A stretch of 64,000 nucleotides of DNA, taken from Chrysaora quinquecirrha. Taxonomy: Eukaryota > Cnidaria > Scyphozoa > Semaeostomeae > Pelagiidae. A model generated the notes under the pieces. The model was given only the letters and a program-made list of their open reading frames with translations. It was not told the origin of the DNA and searched no databases. Shown here one piece after another: positions 48,101-56,471 of this stretch (the first letter of the stretch is position 1; each line of letters opens with the position of its first letter). The translations under genes were made by a program, and so were the position numbers. The stretch is taken from NCBI GenBank assembly GCA_014526335.1, contig JACTAT010000041.1:274420-338419 (forward strand), in the 5' to 3' direction.

Positions 48101-51100
48101 ATGGTTCGAGACTCTTTACACGAATTGGAAATCTTTTGTCAACCAAAACTGGGAGGACAGGAGCAATAATTTTCGGCCTAAACATCTTATTCTGGATGAT
48201 TTATCTATGCATCAACGATGTTGAAACCACATAAAAGGTCCAATCTTCACCACAGCACAAAGCGTTAATTTGGATAACAAACAATCGCTTTGTGCAAATG
48301 ACTGTGCCTTTAAATTGAAAAAGTGTTCACGACAAACAAAAACCACATACCAAGGTTCATTTTTGAACAAACAAAAGCCATAAAAACAAAACCCTTTCCT
48401 GATGTCATCATGGCACCAAAGAACAGGAATGACGACGACAATCTCTTAGGAAACCATTATCCAGAATGCGCTAAAATCTGGAACACACAATAAAGCCTGG
48501 AACACGTGGAATGAGTGGGAATAAACGGAATAGAAGGGAACCAATGGATGCTGAAACAAAGTGGGAAAAACTTGGAATCGGGGGGAACAAATGAAAACGA
48601 AATAGGAATCGGTGGGAATCAGTGGGAATCAATGGTGACAAAGAGGGACAAACAGGGAATCACTGAAAAAGATAAAGAAACAACCGAGAAAAAGGGAAAT
48701 TACCGCAAACACGCGAGAACAAGTTGAAACAAAATGGGGATCAAGGACGATCGCGGGGAAAAGCAAGAACAACGCCCAAAACAGCTAGGATCACAGGGAA
48801 CAAGTGGGAACAAATTTGGGCTTCTTCTACACTATTTGTTGAAAGGTGCAAGTTAATAGGCTGATCTCAGGCTGAGCTGTGCTGATCACATTCTTCGAGT
48901 CTTTTGGGGAAGAAAGATGGGAAATATATTTTTATTCTGTGATTTATTTGTACAAAGCGTCGAAAAAAGTTACTCTTAAAAAGTGATTAGCTTTTCATTC
49001 GATCCTCCACAGTTGAACAGCGCTGAGGAACATATATAACGTCAATGTGAGGAACAAGACTGTGGAACAGGACTGAAGATACGATTATGACTGAAGCCCC
49101 ATTTACACTAAAAAAATTTGTCGACACAGCACGGATATAAATAGGTACGAGTACCAAGAATATTATCACCGCTCAGATAAAACTTTAAGTGTCTATATTG
49201 GGAAAGATTTTCTCCAAATTTATCAAAGGTAACAAAGATATTCAGCCATCTCTGATCTCGAAACGTTTTTTAACCCTTTCAAAGTTATAAATTTACTCTA
49301 ACCCTTTCAAGTTTTAAATGTTCTGTGATGCTCTCCATGGTAAAATTTTTCTCTAATTATTGTCTAACATAGAACTTTCCCTAATACAAGGTTTTTTTTG
49401 TAAAGAACCACTTTACAAGGAACCTACACGTAGAAGGCCCGAAAATTTAAAGAACTTATACTACCAAAGAGAAAATCATTAAGGAACTTTTCAATTTTTA
49501 ATACTTTTTTACTGCAAATAATCACGAATTACAAAGGCGGTTCCATTCAATTGCAGTCGAAAATCACAAAAATTATACGTTACACATGTATCAAAAGTTT
49601 CCTTGAGTAGTCTCGAGCTTTGCTTATATGCAAGTGTTTCTCTATTATTGTTATGACCACTGTATGTGTAGTTAAAATTAAAGAACTATTAAGGAACTTT
49701 TGGAACTACAATTGCCTCAAAAGAGGTTCAAAGTAAAGAACAATAAGAACTAGGCCTTGAGGTAAGTTCCTTATAAATAAAAAAGCTTGTATTTCCTAAC
49801 GTGAAATAGTTCCTTTCTGTTCCCTTATGTTGAAACATTCTCTAACATTCTCGTAAGTAAAAACCTTCTCCAAAGATAAAAGCTTTCTCCAAAGGCTTGT
49901 AACGTTAAAACTGTACTCGTAAAAACGTTTTCTGACGTAAAAACTTTTTGAAACTTTCTCTATTATGTAAAACCGTTTTCTGTCTCGGACTTCCTCCGCT
50001 TTTCTAAAGGTAGCTAAAACGGTTCTTTTTGCACTCTTACATCGAAACGGCCTGTAACATTCTCTAAGAAAAAACTTTCTTTGAGTTTCTAACAGACAAA
50101 ATTTCTTTTCAGTTCTTCTAGATAAACACATTTTGCAACGTAAAATTTGGTCCTGTTAATGAAAGGCCCACGTGCAACCGAGATCTTTCAAACTGTAGTC
50201 ATAGTGGGGTGTTAGACTCACTAATAGAAGTCCTAGATTCGATCCACCCCCCCCCCCCCCCCGCCTAAAACCCCCCAGGCCATCATACTACGACTTATAA
50301 TATTGTAGTTCAATGTGGAAAAATCATGTAAAAGCGGACTGCAATTTGCTTCATCGATCAGTTCTTCGTTCGGTTGAAGTCGTGGCGACTTCCCCGCCTC
50401 CCCCCTCCACAGAAATCTCTCTCATCTCACAACATGTCTCAACTCGGCAAAGCAAAGTGAACTACAAAACAGTTTCAAAGCGGAGTGTGGAGGAGTTAGA
50501 CTACGACGAATGTTATAAGTCAAATATTACGAATCGTAGTTTTAGCTGACCCAACGAAGACAAAAACTGTTTTCAGTTTCTATTTCTTTTGTGGATTGAG
50601 ATGAGGAGTGGGGAGGCAGTGAAGACTACACCTCATGCAATAAAGTCTAGTGGATTGGTGGGATGTGCAGGAGTGGAAACTTAAAACTCAAACAATGTGT
50701 CTACTCGAGTCTGGCGGGACGTCGTAAGAAATAACAGGATGTGAAACTGATACTGTAGCATAACTGAAAATTGAAAGAATTGCTAGTCAACTGTATTTAA
50801 AGTGTATTATTCGATGTTTCAACTAAATTCCTTTTCAAAAAAGCTACAAGACTTTTCCAAGCATGTTCCTGTACAGCATTCTGTTCTACATCACGACCAC
50901 CCCAACATAAAAGACAGTTATAAACTTTGTGAAATGATGCAGGGCAAAGAGGCAAATATGGGGGCTCGATTAGATGGCCTGCGTTTGGGTACAACAAATG
51001 TATGATGCGTTTGTTAGGTTTCTTCTGAAGTAATCGCTCTTTCATTTGATTTGCAAATTTCACACTTCTTATGCATTGGTCATCTTCACCTGTGATGAGC

Positions 51101-54100
51101 ATGATTTCAGCAACAATATCCTCAGCCTTTATTTGATTTTTCATGAGAAAATCTTCCTGATTATCAAGACATGCTTTAGAAATCACGCATTCATCGCGAA
51201 TTTCCTTACGCTCCTCTTTCAGGGAATGCAGAAAGGAAGTGTGAAATCCAAGCAGTTTCTTTTCGAATCGAACTGGTAAAACCACAGAAGTTTGCGATGA
51301 AATTCCAACAACTGCCTTTACCGAATTGCACTCGGCTGCAACTTGCAAAGCTAATTGGCCTCCATGGGATACGCCAATATACCCTATCCCATTCGAGTTA
51401 ACTCGTTCGTGCTTTGAAAGCCATTCGACAGCTTCAATAAAGTACTCAAGCTCAATATCATTCAAATCTCTGGGCAAATCTTTATATGCCAAGAATGCAA
51501 GTGCTAATGTTGCAAAGCCATGAGATGCGAGAAGGCTGGCTCTGTGCTCTACCAAGCCAAAGTGTGGTCCAAACATGTCAATAACTCCAAGACAAAATAA
51601 AGTGTTTCAGAAAAATATTGTATGCAGTGCAGTAAATCACAAAGACTGGACACTAACCCACTATGCATTACATACCTGGAAACTTTCCTTCTCCTTTAGG
51701 AAGAAATAGAGTTCCTCTGATTCGACCAACGCTGATTTCGATTCTCTCGACATTCGGAGCCATACACGTTCTGGGGACGGTTTTATATGCCAAAATTGCT
51801 CCATCGTTACACTTTTCAGTGTTTGCTGAGGTGACATGGCCATTGTAAAGCTGGATATCGTAGTTTATCGGTTTTTCCACATTCGTTGGCACAAATCTCA
51901 GGCCTTTTCTCTGGTTTGGAGCTTGAACCATACTCCAAAACAACCCCATGCCATCAGTTCCAGTGTATGAGCCACCAAATGAAGGATCTGTACTCAAATT
52001 TGCTTTTCCAGATGAATCTGCCATGAAATTTCCAAATGATTCGAAAACTTCATTCTTCTCGGATTTCAATTCGGTTCTTATCGTGAAACGTTGAAATGGT
52101 TCGAGACTCTTAACACGAATTGGAAATCTTTTGTCAATCAAAATTGGAAGGACAGGAGCAATAATTTTCGGCCTCAACATGGCTGAGTTTGCTTCGAATT
52201 TTCAGACGTTGACACTCGCGAACCTCAAGATTTTTAGTCAGTTTTTTATGTTACCTTATTCTTATGGATTATCGTATTTTTATAGATTGCCATATTTTTA
52301 CGGGCAGTGGGTATATCAAAACCAATTTAAAATACAGCAATCATGCGTAAACCACATGAAACAGTTGTTACGGAAACTAACTACTAGCCTTGAAACAAAA
52401 ATGAATAAAAAAACTTTGAGCAAAAAATTAAACCTGCAAGAAAATTATTAGAGAAAAAACGTTATGTTATTTGACGCGTAATATTGGCATTAGCATCAGC
52501 TATCAGCAAAGCTAAAACTCTTAAAGTACAAGGGAAAGAGTTGACTGATGTAGAAGGTTTTGTGACTTCTTGGTTGTTGCTCAATGACCACAGAGTCGTC
52601 GCATTGTAATTCAAATTTTGGTGGCTTGGCGTTTTCTTTTGTATTTGATCAATGAAAGTGTTTCTATGACGACTGACCAGTTTGCAACATGTCTTAGTTA
52701 GTACACCCCGCGTACATTCTTTCGGAAAGAGCAAGAACAACAAGCTTGAGCCTTTAAATTAAATTAGAAACTATAAAACTGATTGGTTTTCTGCATGTAT
52801 TTCAATGCATCAGATGCTATAATCATAATATTTGTTATAATTTTCATTCTCAAAGCAGATAACGAAAAAAGAGGTGGCCATCATTTTCAGCAAAGTTGCA
52901 TCTAAAAAGATCTCCATCACTCCGATCAGAATTTGCGTACTTCCCTCCCTGAGCCTAGTATACTGCTAACACGTAACTACACGCTACACCCAGACCCTCA
53001 TTTCCACCTTTAAAATGGCTGTTAAAGATTCTCAGCAAATGTTTCGAAAACCAAGTGCTTTAAAGGAGGGTGTTTGCGTAGGAATTAGGCAAACTTGAAG
53101 TTAACAACTGCAAAATTCAATGATATATTGTAGATTTTCATGATGTCATCTGATGCTTCGTAGCTTAAATTATTTTAAAGATATGAGTGGAAGCGGATTT
53201 TCATGAGACGTCCAGAGGGGTTGCTTCACCTCAAAATCAAAACAAGTGGGGTAAGTTTCACTGACATTTGAGAATAGTCTTTGAGTTGTACAACACTTCA
53301 AAATTGCGATGAACAGCGGAATCATTTTCGGGCATACTTAAAAGCTTTTTTCGCCTGACACTCCTCAGAGTATGAACGTCAGAAACAGACCGAAATAATA
53401 GACTAAGGCGGAATTTATACCCAGATGCGGCTCGAAATGCAACAATCAGAAAGAACGAAAAGCTGAATTGGCATTGTGTTTGAAACACCAATCAGCTGGT
53501 CGGATACAGTGGGAGGACCAATGAATTATTTGAAGAGTCCAAGTGAGAAAACGAACTCTTTCCGTCTACACAGAACCGGCCCTTGGTTTTGATGTAGACA
53601 GATTCCAAAACCCTAAGTGAAACAAAGATCTTGCTTTGCCAAAGATTCTGAAACAATCCTCACTGTAATTTTCCGCACAAATTGGGTTACTTGTTACTGA
53701 CATTTGTCTTAATTAAAACAATTAAGAAGGTATCGGATGAATTTTCATTTCTGTATACTAGCATTTGCTAAATACGCTGGTTTATAAGCGTATAGGTTAT
53801 CAGCTTTTTTACATTCGTTTCTTGTATCAATCGGCTTTTGTTTGGCCGAATCGTATAACTAATAAGAGAATGCTGATTAATTTGACGTCAACATGGCTTG
53901 AAGAAATCGTAATCCCGTCGCATTTTATTTCAACTTTACTACCTATTATTTAATTCTTTTAATTTATATCGTTTTTGAAAATTTTTTTCGTCGAGGTCAC
54001 TCTCCTGAAAATGCCGATTGCAAAGATACCTTTTGTTTCGCGGTCCGTGGAGTGGTTCTTGAGTTATAAGCGAACATATATACATACATACACATAGAAA

Positions 54101-56442
54101 CAGTTCTGTTATATATGTATACAAGTTTAATTCATGTTAGATGGAAAAGGATGTCAGGTGGCATTAAATGCGACCAGAATGCGACTATACAAAGGGATGA
54201 TGCATTTACGTTTAACTTGTGAATTAAGATCGGCAAATCCTGACTCACTTAGTTCAAAGTGCAGCACTTAATAAAATTGCCACTTGTTGACTGCATAAAT
54301 TTCGAAGCAAATTTGCAGAAAAAAAATTTGTTGCTTCTCCATTCCTTTTGGTAAAAGCATTTTAAAAAAGACCTGGAGAAGTGGATTCAGTGAATGCTTT
54401 CACGCAATTGTCCAAACAGCCAAACATCTCTTAACAAATATAATGAAGAAGAATAAATTACTCACAGATCTCATGGGTGCACTTCCTACACTCTTTCGGA
54501 AAGGGCTGCTTTCTACACTTTCTCCATTCTCCCAAGGAAGTCTTTTCTTTCCAGCACTGCAGTATCTCTTTGGAGAGCTATCTCCATTAACCTTGGGATG
54601 TTCCGTAGTACATGAGCCATACAGAATCCATGAAACATCAGGTGATAATGGAAGATGATTTCTTGTAGCAGCAGGAATAGGCATTGAATATTCAAGAGTT
54701 CCTTCACTTGTAAGTTTAGGCAATCTTCTTCTAGCAAGCCTAGCTTGTACAGCTTCCATTACACCTTCCCCATCAGCACTAAGTTCCACCATATCAACAG
54801 ATGACACAAGTGGCTGCATACGACCAGGGCCAAGTGCTTGAGAAATGACAGCAAAACATTCAAGCACAGCTTGTCTTACCCTCCTTTTTGGGTCAATCAA
54901 CAGATTTGAAATCAAGCTTGGCAGAGAACCCAGTTTGAAATCAGAACTAGGAAAAGTCAATAATGCTGCTGTGATTATGTTAACAATATCCTCTCTGACC
55001 TTGGAATTGCGATGACCTATAGCTGGTATCAGGGCATTGATAACAACCCAAGGTCTGGCAAATTTCATTATTTTTAAAACAATCTGCATATTGAGTTGTT
55101 TGATAATGCTTTTGGAATCTCCTAATTTTGCTTGAACAACTTTAATGATAAGTTCAAGATGAGGTCTGATCTCTTCACCAATTATTTCTTGCACATCCCG
55201 AATGATCTGTAAGCTTGTCAGAAGAATTTTAAAGTTGTGATCATGTACGAATTGTATCAGCATTTCCAAAAAGTCACCAACGTTTGTAATTGATGACCGG
55301 TCTGTGATGCCTTCAGTGATAATTTTCAGCTCTTCAATGCCATGAGCTCTTGTTTTCCAGTTGCTGTCTTCTAATTGTATCATTGTGCTACTTGGAATAA
55401 AACCATAGTGAAGGGTTTCTTTTGGGGAATAGGGAGTCTCTCCACTATATCCACTATCGAATATTTCTAATTTCTTAGGTCTTTCATTTGACTTTACTTT
55501 TGTTGCTTTCTCTGTGCTTCTTGCTCTAATCAATCCAATTCTCTCTGCACTGTTCACAGGCTTTGGGTTGTTATCAAGGCTTGTTGTAGACTTTGACAGT
55601 TTTCTATCAGAGTTTAAATTATCAAAACTATTACTTTTGGATGCATATCCCTTATTCTTATTTGGTTTCAAGTTAGTGCTTGAATTGTTTGAACTCAAGG
55701 TATGAGAAGAACTATGACCATCCCCATCAGTCCTACCATGTGAAATAGCTGATTTCTGCAGGCCAATTTCATACTCCCTCTGCAATCTTTCTGGTAATCG
55801 ATCAATATAAGACATAAAAATGCTTTCCCCAAGCACAGATTTAATTCGTTCAAGACAAACAAGGGAAGGGGGGTTGTGTTCTGTTTTGACAGAACTAAGT
55901 TCTAAGCGATGTACTAAAGAACTTATCAGTTCAAAAATATCCTCTTCAGCAAATGCTGGTGTAATAATGACTGGCAACGCCACCATTAGTTCTGTTCTCA
56001 CTTTGGCATCATTATCATTTATCTTCTGAATGATAACGGTGACAACATCGCGAACACGAAAATGTTTCATATAAACATGAAGTGTCTGCACAGCAGATTT
56101 CTTGATTGCTGAATTTGAGAGACAAAGATTTTGCACGCATTTCGGAATTAATTCTTGAGTTATGAACTTGGCTGAATCTTCTTCGTTCTCGAGAAATGGA
56201 ATGATTTCGGCAGTAAGTTCAAGAGCGATTTTCCTTGCGTTCAAAGACGTGTCTTCTAAACCAGCAGCAACCAACTTCACAATCGATTTATGATTATCTT
56301 TGATAAAATCATCTCCGTAATAACCGAGGGATTCTTGAATGTTGATCAAAGCATCAAGTGAGTTGTTTTGCTTCGTTGTGTCTTTGATGACTCCTTCCAT
56401 TGGGCCTAAGTTTTCATTCGATCCTATTTTCTCAATTATCAT
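20159..56442 (-). CDS. TOGARAM1: TOGARAM1/crescerin, 20 coding exons, 1,905 aa
   Basis: Ciliary microtubule regulator with four tubulin-binding TOG domains. Exons: 54466-56442, 43687-43937, 41061-41317, 40046-40191, 38916-38992, 34182-35443, 33365-33416, 32209-32376, 30799-30904, 30348-30434, 29290-29438, 28654-28812, 27993-28119, 26960-27126, 26146-26197, 24026-24160, 23578-23622, 22640-22811, 21733-21819, 20159-20400. Every junction keeps frame (5,718 nt with stop). TOG1 about residues 20-230, TOG2 345-570, charged helix 1044-1290, TOG3 1385-1606, TOG4 1680-1905. Diagnostic family matches are KRRVRQA, GVMEAVQARLARR, LPWENG, SGESNAFI, QETRYYGR and LWHLLSN. The first in-frame ATG is at 56442. 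The frame is open back to an acceptor at 56472, so an unseen 5' exon could extend the N-terminus. One intron appears to use a GC donor. Two thioesterase-like genes and a Penelope-like element sit in introns 1 and 5. Confidence 0.93.
20401..20879. other. TOGARAM1 intron 19, first part
   Basis: AT-rich intron sequence between exon 20 and the mariner-type element. The minus-strand frame at 20425-20616 has no matching splice signals or recognised domain and is not called. Confidence 0.4.
20880..21469. mobile_element. Mariner-type miniature element (590 bp), TOGARAM1 intron 19
   Basis: Ends are 'catttgacatccgctatgtc' and, on the opposite strand, 'cagttgacatccgctatctc'. A TA dinucleotide sits directly outside each end (20878-20879 and 21470-21471), as expected for Tc1/mariner insertion. 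Sub-terminal 'gttcgagatagcg' words repeat inside. No transposase. Confidence 0.7.
22021..22312 (-). mobile_element. tRNA-derived SINE, family 3 (TOGARAM1 intron 18)
   Basis: On the minus strand the head reads 'tggcgcagtgattagcgttc' followed by 'gagccacgg': an A box fused to a B box, as if the part between had been deleted. The body has 'cttgcccaagg' (plus orientation) and 'aggtacccatttatacacct', blocks I know from animal tRNA-type SINEs. It is not a working tRNA gene. Confidence 0.6.
24803..24943. repeat. Short palindrome (~140 bp), TOGARAM1 intron 15
   Basis: 'ttattgaacgattgcgaggtc' type sequence at the left and its inverted match at the right ('tgcattgaccgagcagtcg', 'ttcaataaag') leave about 50 bp between the arms. 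Likely a miniature foldback element. Confidence 0.6.
25108..25978. mobile_element. Inverted-repeat element (~870 bp), TOGARAM1 intron 15
   Basis: 'cagggagcgcgaagcgcggg' followed by 'aggcgaaacg' at 25127-25157 has its inverted partner at about 25933-25965. The arms also contain an internal hairpin (gcgcgaagcgc). No transposase was seen between them. Confidence 0.5.
26146..27126 (-). CDS. TOGARAM1: TOGARAM1 exons 14-15: TOG3-TOG4 linker
   Basis: Exon 14 (26960-27126) encodes a Gly/Ser/Arg-rich stretch (RRSTRYTGSGVTRNSEVRSS). Exon 15 (26146-26197) encodes SSTKRTARQASQGEGYQ. Only a GC donor (AG|GCAAGT) after exon 14 gives phase 2 and leads to phase 0 at exon 16; the alternative GT nine bases earlier in the intron would put exon 16 out of frame. 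Confidence 0.8.
26515..26870 (+). repeat. Dispersed repeat, family 4 copy A (TOGARAM1 intron 14)
   Basis: Segments such as 'ttgatcgcgg', 'gataaattagttccaaaaag' and 'actgcgcgcgatgtc' recur in the same order and orientation at about 59150-59490. Identity is moderate by eye. Element type unknown. Confidence 0.5.
27302..27672. mobile_element. Mariner-type miniature element (371 bp), TOGARAM1 intron 13
   Basis: Ends 'cagtaaaatctcg' (left) and 'cagtaaatcctctc' (right, minus strand) with TA directly outside both. Interior without transposase. Confidence 0.6.
27993..33416 (-). CDS. TOGARAM1: TOGARAM1 exons 7-13: TOG3
   Basis: Exon 7 (33365-33416) is a short basic linker. Exon 8 (32209-32376) ends at the Trp codon of the conserved SEDW. 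Exon 9 (30799-30904) gives the GLQSFRRLA helix, exon 10 (30348-30434) VRNLRSQVSRTAMTCLGD, exon 11 (29290-29438) LSKSGESNAFIKQDVE, exon 12 (28654-28812) HKNAQVRKMCARFLS and LPVAAQFAVDGNQETR, and exon 13 (27993-28119) YYGRCILHLMINH. Each helix pair of TOG3 thus falls on its own exon. The match to the known TOGARAM1 TOG3 order is continuous. Confidence 0.9.
30021..30213. mobile_element. Foldback repeat with hammerhead arm (TOGARAM1 intron 10)
   Basis: About 190 bp whose halves are inverted copies. 'catatttccatc', 'aagttaaaa', 'cggagtttcttgctcacg' occur on the left and their complements on the right in mirrored order. The right half holds an intact hammerhead motif on plus. The left half holds a decayed copy on minus. 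It looks like two Penelope-type or retrozyme-like ends joined head to head. Confidence 0.65.
30125..30166 (+). ncRNA. Type I hammerhead ribozyme motif
   Basis: Stem I TACAC (30125-30129) pairs with GTGTA (30162-30166). The core CTGATGA (30130-30136) is followed by stem II with a GUGA tetraloop, then GAAA (30149-30152), a minimal stem III CTC/GAG, and a GTA cleavage triplet at 30159-30161. All conserved core positions are present. Stem II starts with a C-A mismatch and stem III is only 2-3 bp, as in hammerheads of Penelope-like elements and retrozymes, where activity is often as a dimer. Confidence 0.7.
33721..33887 (-). mobile_element. SINE-like repeat, family 2 copy B (TOGARAM1 intron 6)
   Basis: Inverted copy of the repeat at 13545-13712. 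On minus it carries the B-box-like 'gtttcgagcccc' and the tail 'ctgagatcctagcgac'. Confidence 0.5.
34182..35443 (-). CDS. TOGARAM1: TOGARAM1 exon 6: long charged helix
   Basis: A 1,262-nt exon open throughout (phase 2 in, 1 out). After about 140 Ser/Asp-rich residues it encodes roughly 250 residues almost wholly of E, K, R, M, L and Q (for example AEERRRIEKEAAEAEERKK), with very few helix breakers. This is the pattern of a single alpha-helix or coiled coil. Vertebrate TOGARAM1, as I recall it, has only short charged stretches in this linker, so the long helix may be lineage-specific. Splice phase on both sides ties it to the gene, but transcript proof is lacking. Confidence 0.8.
35911..36249. 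mobile_element. Miniature element with ACTCTTAGGTG ends (TOGARAM1 intron 5)
   Basis: Left 'ctctaaggtgccaaataaat' and right, on minus, 'actcttaggtggcaaataaa', with 'ggggggtcttaataaatggg' type G-rich repeats inside. Same family as 6808-7198 and 58282-58525. Confidence 0.65.
36292..36308 (+). repeat. 17-bp direct repeat, left flank of the Penelope-like element
   Basis: 'taagtgttgattatatt' is identical to 38763-38779. It is the best candidate target-site duplication of the retroelement between them. Confidence 0.65.
36484..38606 (+). pseudogene. Penelope-like RT + GIY-YIG protein, one stop and one frameshift
   Basis: The frame starts at ATG 36484. TAA at 36865-36867 interrupts it, after which the same frame continues open to 37989. 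RT landmarks are FDIESFYPSI (about 37240), PMGCYDGAELCELVG (about 37420), the catalytic YRDDG (about 37519) and FLDVQLD. Around the A-rich run 37925-37945 the frame must change by one base: WFNPPFSANVKTN and the rest lie in the next frame to the stop at 38604-38606. That part holds a Cys cluster (CNC, then C, C, C over about 20 residues) and a GIY-YIG-type nuclease (RYIGLTEGTFKQRY and following H and F). Expected action of an intact copy: target-primed reverse transcription. Clade within Penelope-like elements not assigned. Confidence 0.85.
38689..38733 (+). ncRNA. Type I hammerhead ribozyme motif at the Penelope-like 3' end
   Basis: Stem I TTATGC (38689-38694) pairs perfectly with GCATAA (38728-38733). 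The core CTGATGA (38695-38701) is followed by a short AU stem II (38702-38714), GAAA (38715-38718), a minimal stem III CTC/GAG, and the cleavage triplet GTC at 38725-38727. Every conserved core nucleotide is present. The first stem II pair is U-U, a weakness. Hammerheads are known in the terminal repeats of Penelope-like elements; cleavage would fall after 38727. Confidence 0.8.
38763..38779 (+). repeat. 17-bp direct repeat, right flank of the Penelope-like element
   Basis: Identical to 36292-36308. Confidence 0.65.
38916..43937 (-). CDS. TOGARAM1: TOGARAM1 exons 2-5: central linker
   Basis: Exon 2 (43687-43937) encodes a polar stretch with YKQRMRKLKQAGLQADN. Exon 3 (41061-41317) is Ser/Pro-rich (SPLSAIDSLHSKRQ, TPSALSPVRATDTSPVPP). 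Exon 4 (40046-40191) carries KPTLARSASKKRRQSNSDLE. Exon 5 (38916-38992, 77 nt) encodes KPSVDPLANIRQQAAV. Phases run 0, 2, 1, 0, 2 and match their neighbours. Low complexity and several basic Ser motifs suggest a disordered, phosphorylatable linker. Short extra exons in this part could have been missed. Confidence 0.8.
39571..39948. mobile_element. Miniature element with ATACACG ends (TOGARAM1 intron 4)
   Basis: 'tatacacgtttttttataag' at the left and its inverse at the right, followed inward by 'gaac' and 'aggctg' on both arms. A relative with 'atacaaggttttttttg' ends is at 49383-49795. Confidence 0.65.
40440..40665 (+). repeat. Degenerate TTAGGG-like tract (TOGARAM1 intron 3)
   Basis: About 225 bp of 'gggtttagggttagggtaag' type sequence with frequent changes, followed by a weaker extension at 40800-40850. 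It resembles the metazoan telomere repeat. Frame-free and non-coding. Confidence 0.65.
41504..41820. repeat. Nested palindrome (TOGARAM1 intron 2)
   Basis: Inner hairpin: 'ctgaactttcgcagagtccg' with 'ggaggtt' (41590-41616) against its complement at 41635-41663. Outer arms share 'tttctatgataccag', 'gtgaacatta' and 'agtttagccttggtaagac'. The right arm has gained tandem 'actcgcatcgc' units and a duplicated 'ggcagcaagttaaaa'. Confidence 0.65.
41850..41897. repeat. (ATC)n microsatellite
   Basis: A run of 'atcatcatc' with a few interruptions, intron 2 of TOGARAM1. Confidence 0.8.
42991..43438. mobile_element. Miniature inverted-repeat element (~450 bp), TOGARAM1 intron 2
   Basis: The left end has tandem 'gcgggagttttcgtacag' type units, and the right end has inverted 'gtacgattactcccgctgt' units. 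A solo end, 'gtagaggtgggagtaatcgt', lies at 41456-41478. Confidence 0.5.
43938..45557. other. TOGARAM1 intron 1, AT-rich, nothing supported
   Basis: About 1.6 kb between exon 2 and the tandem thioesterase block. No exon or repeat boundary could be supported; the plus frame at 45004-45297 lacks any recognised domain. Confidence 0.4.
45583..45588 (-). terminator. Candidate poly(A) signal, thioesterase copy 1
   Basis: ATTAAA on minus, about 195 nt after the stop. Nearest clear hexamer; unconfirmed. Confidence 0.3.
45781..48185 (-). CDS. Acyl-CoA thioesterase/BAAT-family protein, copy 1 (427 aa)
   Basis: Two exons: 47693-48185 (ATG at 48185) and 45781-46571, joined in phase 1 across a 1,121-bp intron (1,284 nt). 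The N-terminal BAAT-type domain (about 1-150, with SFGGSYTGTDGMGLFWSM) is followed by an alpha/beta-hydrolase domain. The triad candidates are Ser238 in GVSTAG, Asp333 or Asp334 in TGEDDQ, and His369 in GHLIEPPY. Ser, not Cys, as nucleophile favours acyl-CoA hydrolysis over bile-acid conjugation. Oddity: the elbow reads G-V-S-T-A where copy 2 and the family have Gly at the fifth position. The C-terminus NRL is only a weak peroxisomal-signal look-alike. It is nested in TOGARAM1 intron 1 on the same strand and is a tandem paralogue of the gene at 50797-52180. Confidence 0.88.
46572..47692 (-). other. Intron of thioesterase copy 1 (1,121 bp)
   Basis: GT-AG intron that is twelve times longer than the 91-bp counterpart in copy 2 (51585-51675). 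It contains no recognisable element or ORF that I can support; the size change may come from an old insertion. Confidence 0.6.
48186..50560. other. Spacer between the two thioesterase-like genes
   Basis: It holds a G/A-rich 'gggaa' low-complexity stretch (48500-48810), degenerate 'aacgtaaaaactttctc' type repeats (49260-49380 and 49800-50130) split by an inserted miniature element (49383-49795), and a C run at 50250-50262. No gene was found. Confidence 0.5.
49383..49795. mobile_element. Miniature element with ATACAAG ends (TOGARAM1 intron 1)
   Basis: 'atacaaggttttttttgtaa' at the left, and 'atacaagcttttttatttat' on minus at the right, then 'aaggaac' inside. Related to 39571-39948. It splits a degenerate repeat tract, which marks it as a younger insertion. 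Confidence 0.6.
50797..52180 (-). CDS. Acyl-CoA thioesterase/BAAT-family protein, copy 2 (430 aa)
   Basis: Two exons: 51676-52180 (ATG at 52180) and 50797-51584, joined in phase 1 over a 91-bp intron (1,293 nt). It has the same domains as copy 1 and is near-identical along most of its length. Triad candidates are Ser241 in the standard GVSHGG elbow, Asp in TGEDDQ and His in GHLIEPPY. Differences: a four-residue insertion (HVTSANTEKC against HVIERC), and an acceptor moved by one codon because the copy 1-type 'cag' site reads 'ttg' here, dropping one Gly (FPVIDMFG against FPGVIDMFG). The C-terminus NTL is not a peroxisomal signal. Substrate chain length and compartment cannot be told. Confidence 0.9.
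52186..54399. other. TOGARAM1 intron 1, 5' part
   Basis: It should contain the promoter of thioesterase copy 2. The region 53345-53425 is an inverted copy of the dispersed repeat at 7799-7874. No exon could be supported; the minus frame at 52462-52743 has no recognised domain. Confidence 0.45.
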
Positions 56443-56471
56443 AGCTAAGCTATCCAACAGGCATGAATACT
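54466..56471 (-). CDS. TOGARAM1: TOGARAM1 exon 1: TOG1 and TOG2
   Basis: About 2 kb of open frame ending in phase 0 at a GTGAGT donor. It encodes HEAT-like helices of TOG1, a Ser/Asn-rich linker (about residues 235-340) and TOG2 with the conserved WKTRAHGIEELK start and the RRVRQA and ARLARR signatures. Its 5' boundary is uncertain: 'tttatttacag' just before 56471 looks like an acceptor, while ATG at 56442 allows translation to start within the exon. Confidence 0.9.

Larger units (their letters stand above)
45558..52185 (-). repeat. Tandem gene duplication, two ~1.6-2.6-kb units
   Basis: Similarity between the units starts at the ATG (48185 and 52180) and continues about 220 bp past the stops to 'aaaaactgttttca' at 45559 and 50563. 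Upstream of the ATG the two copies are unrelated, so the promoters differ or the breakpoint lies there. Confidence 0.75.
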
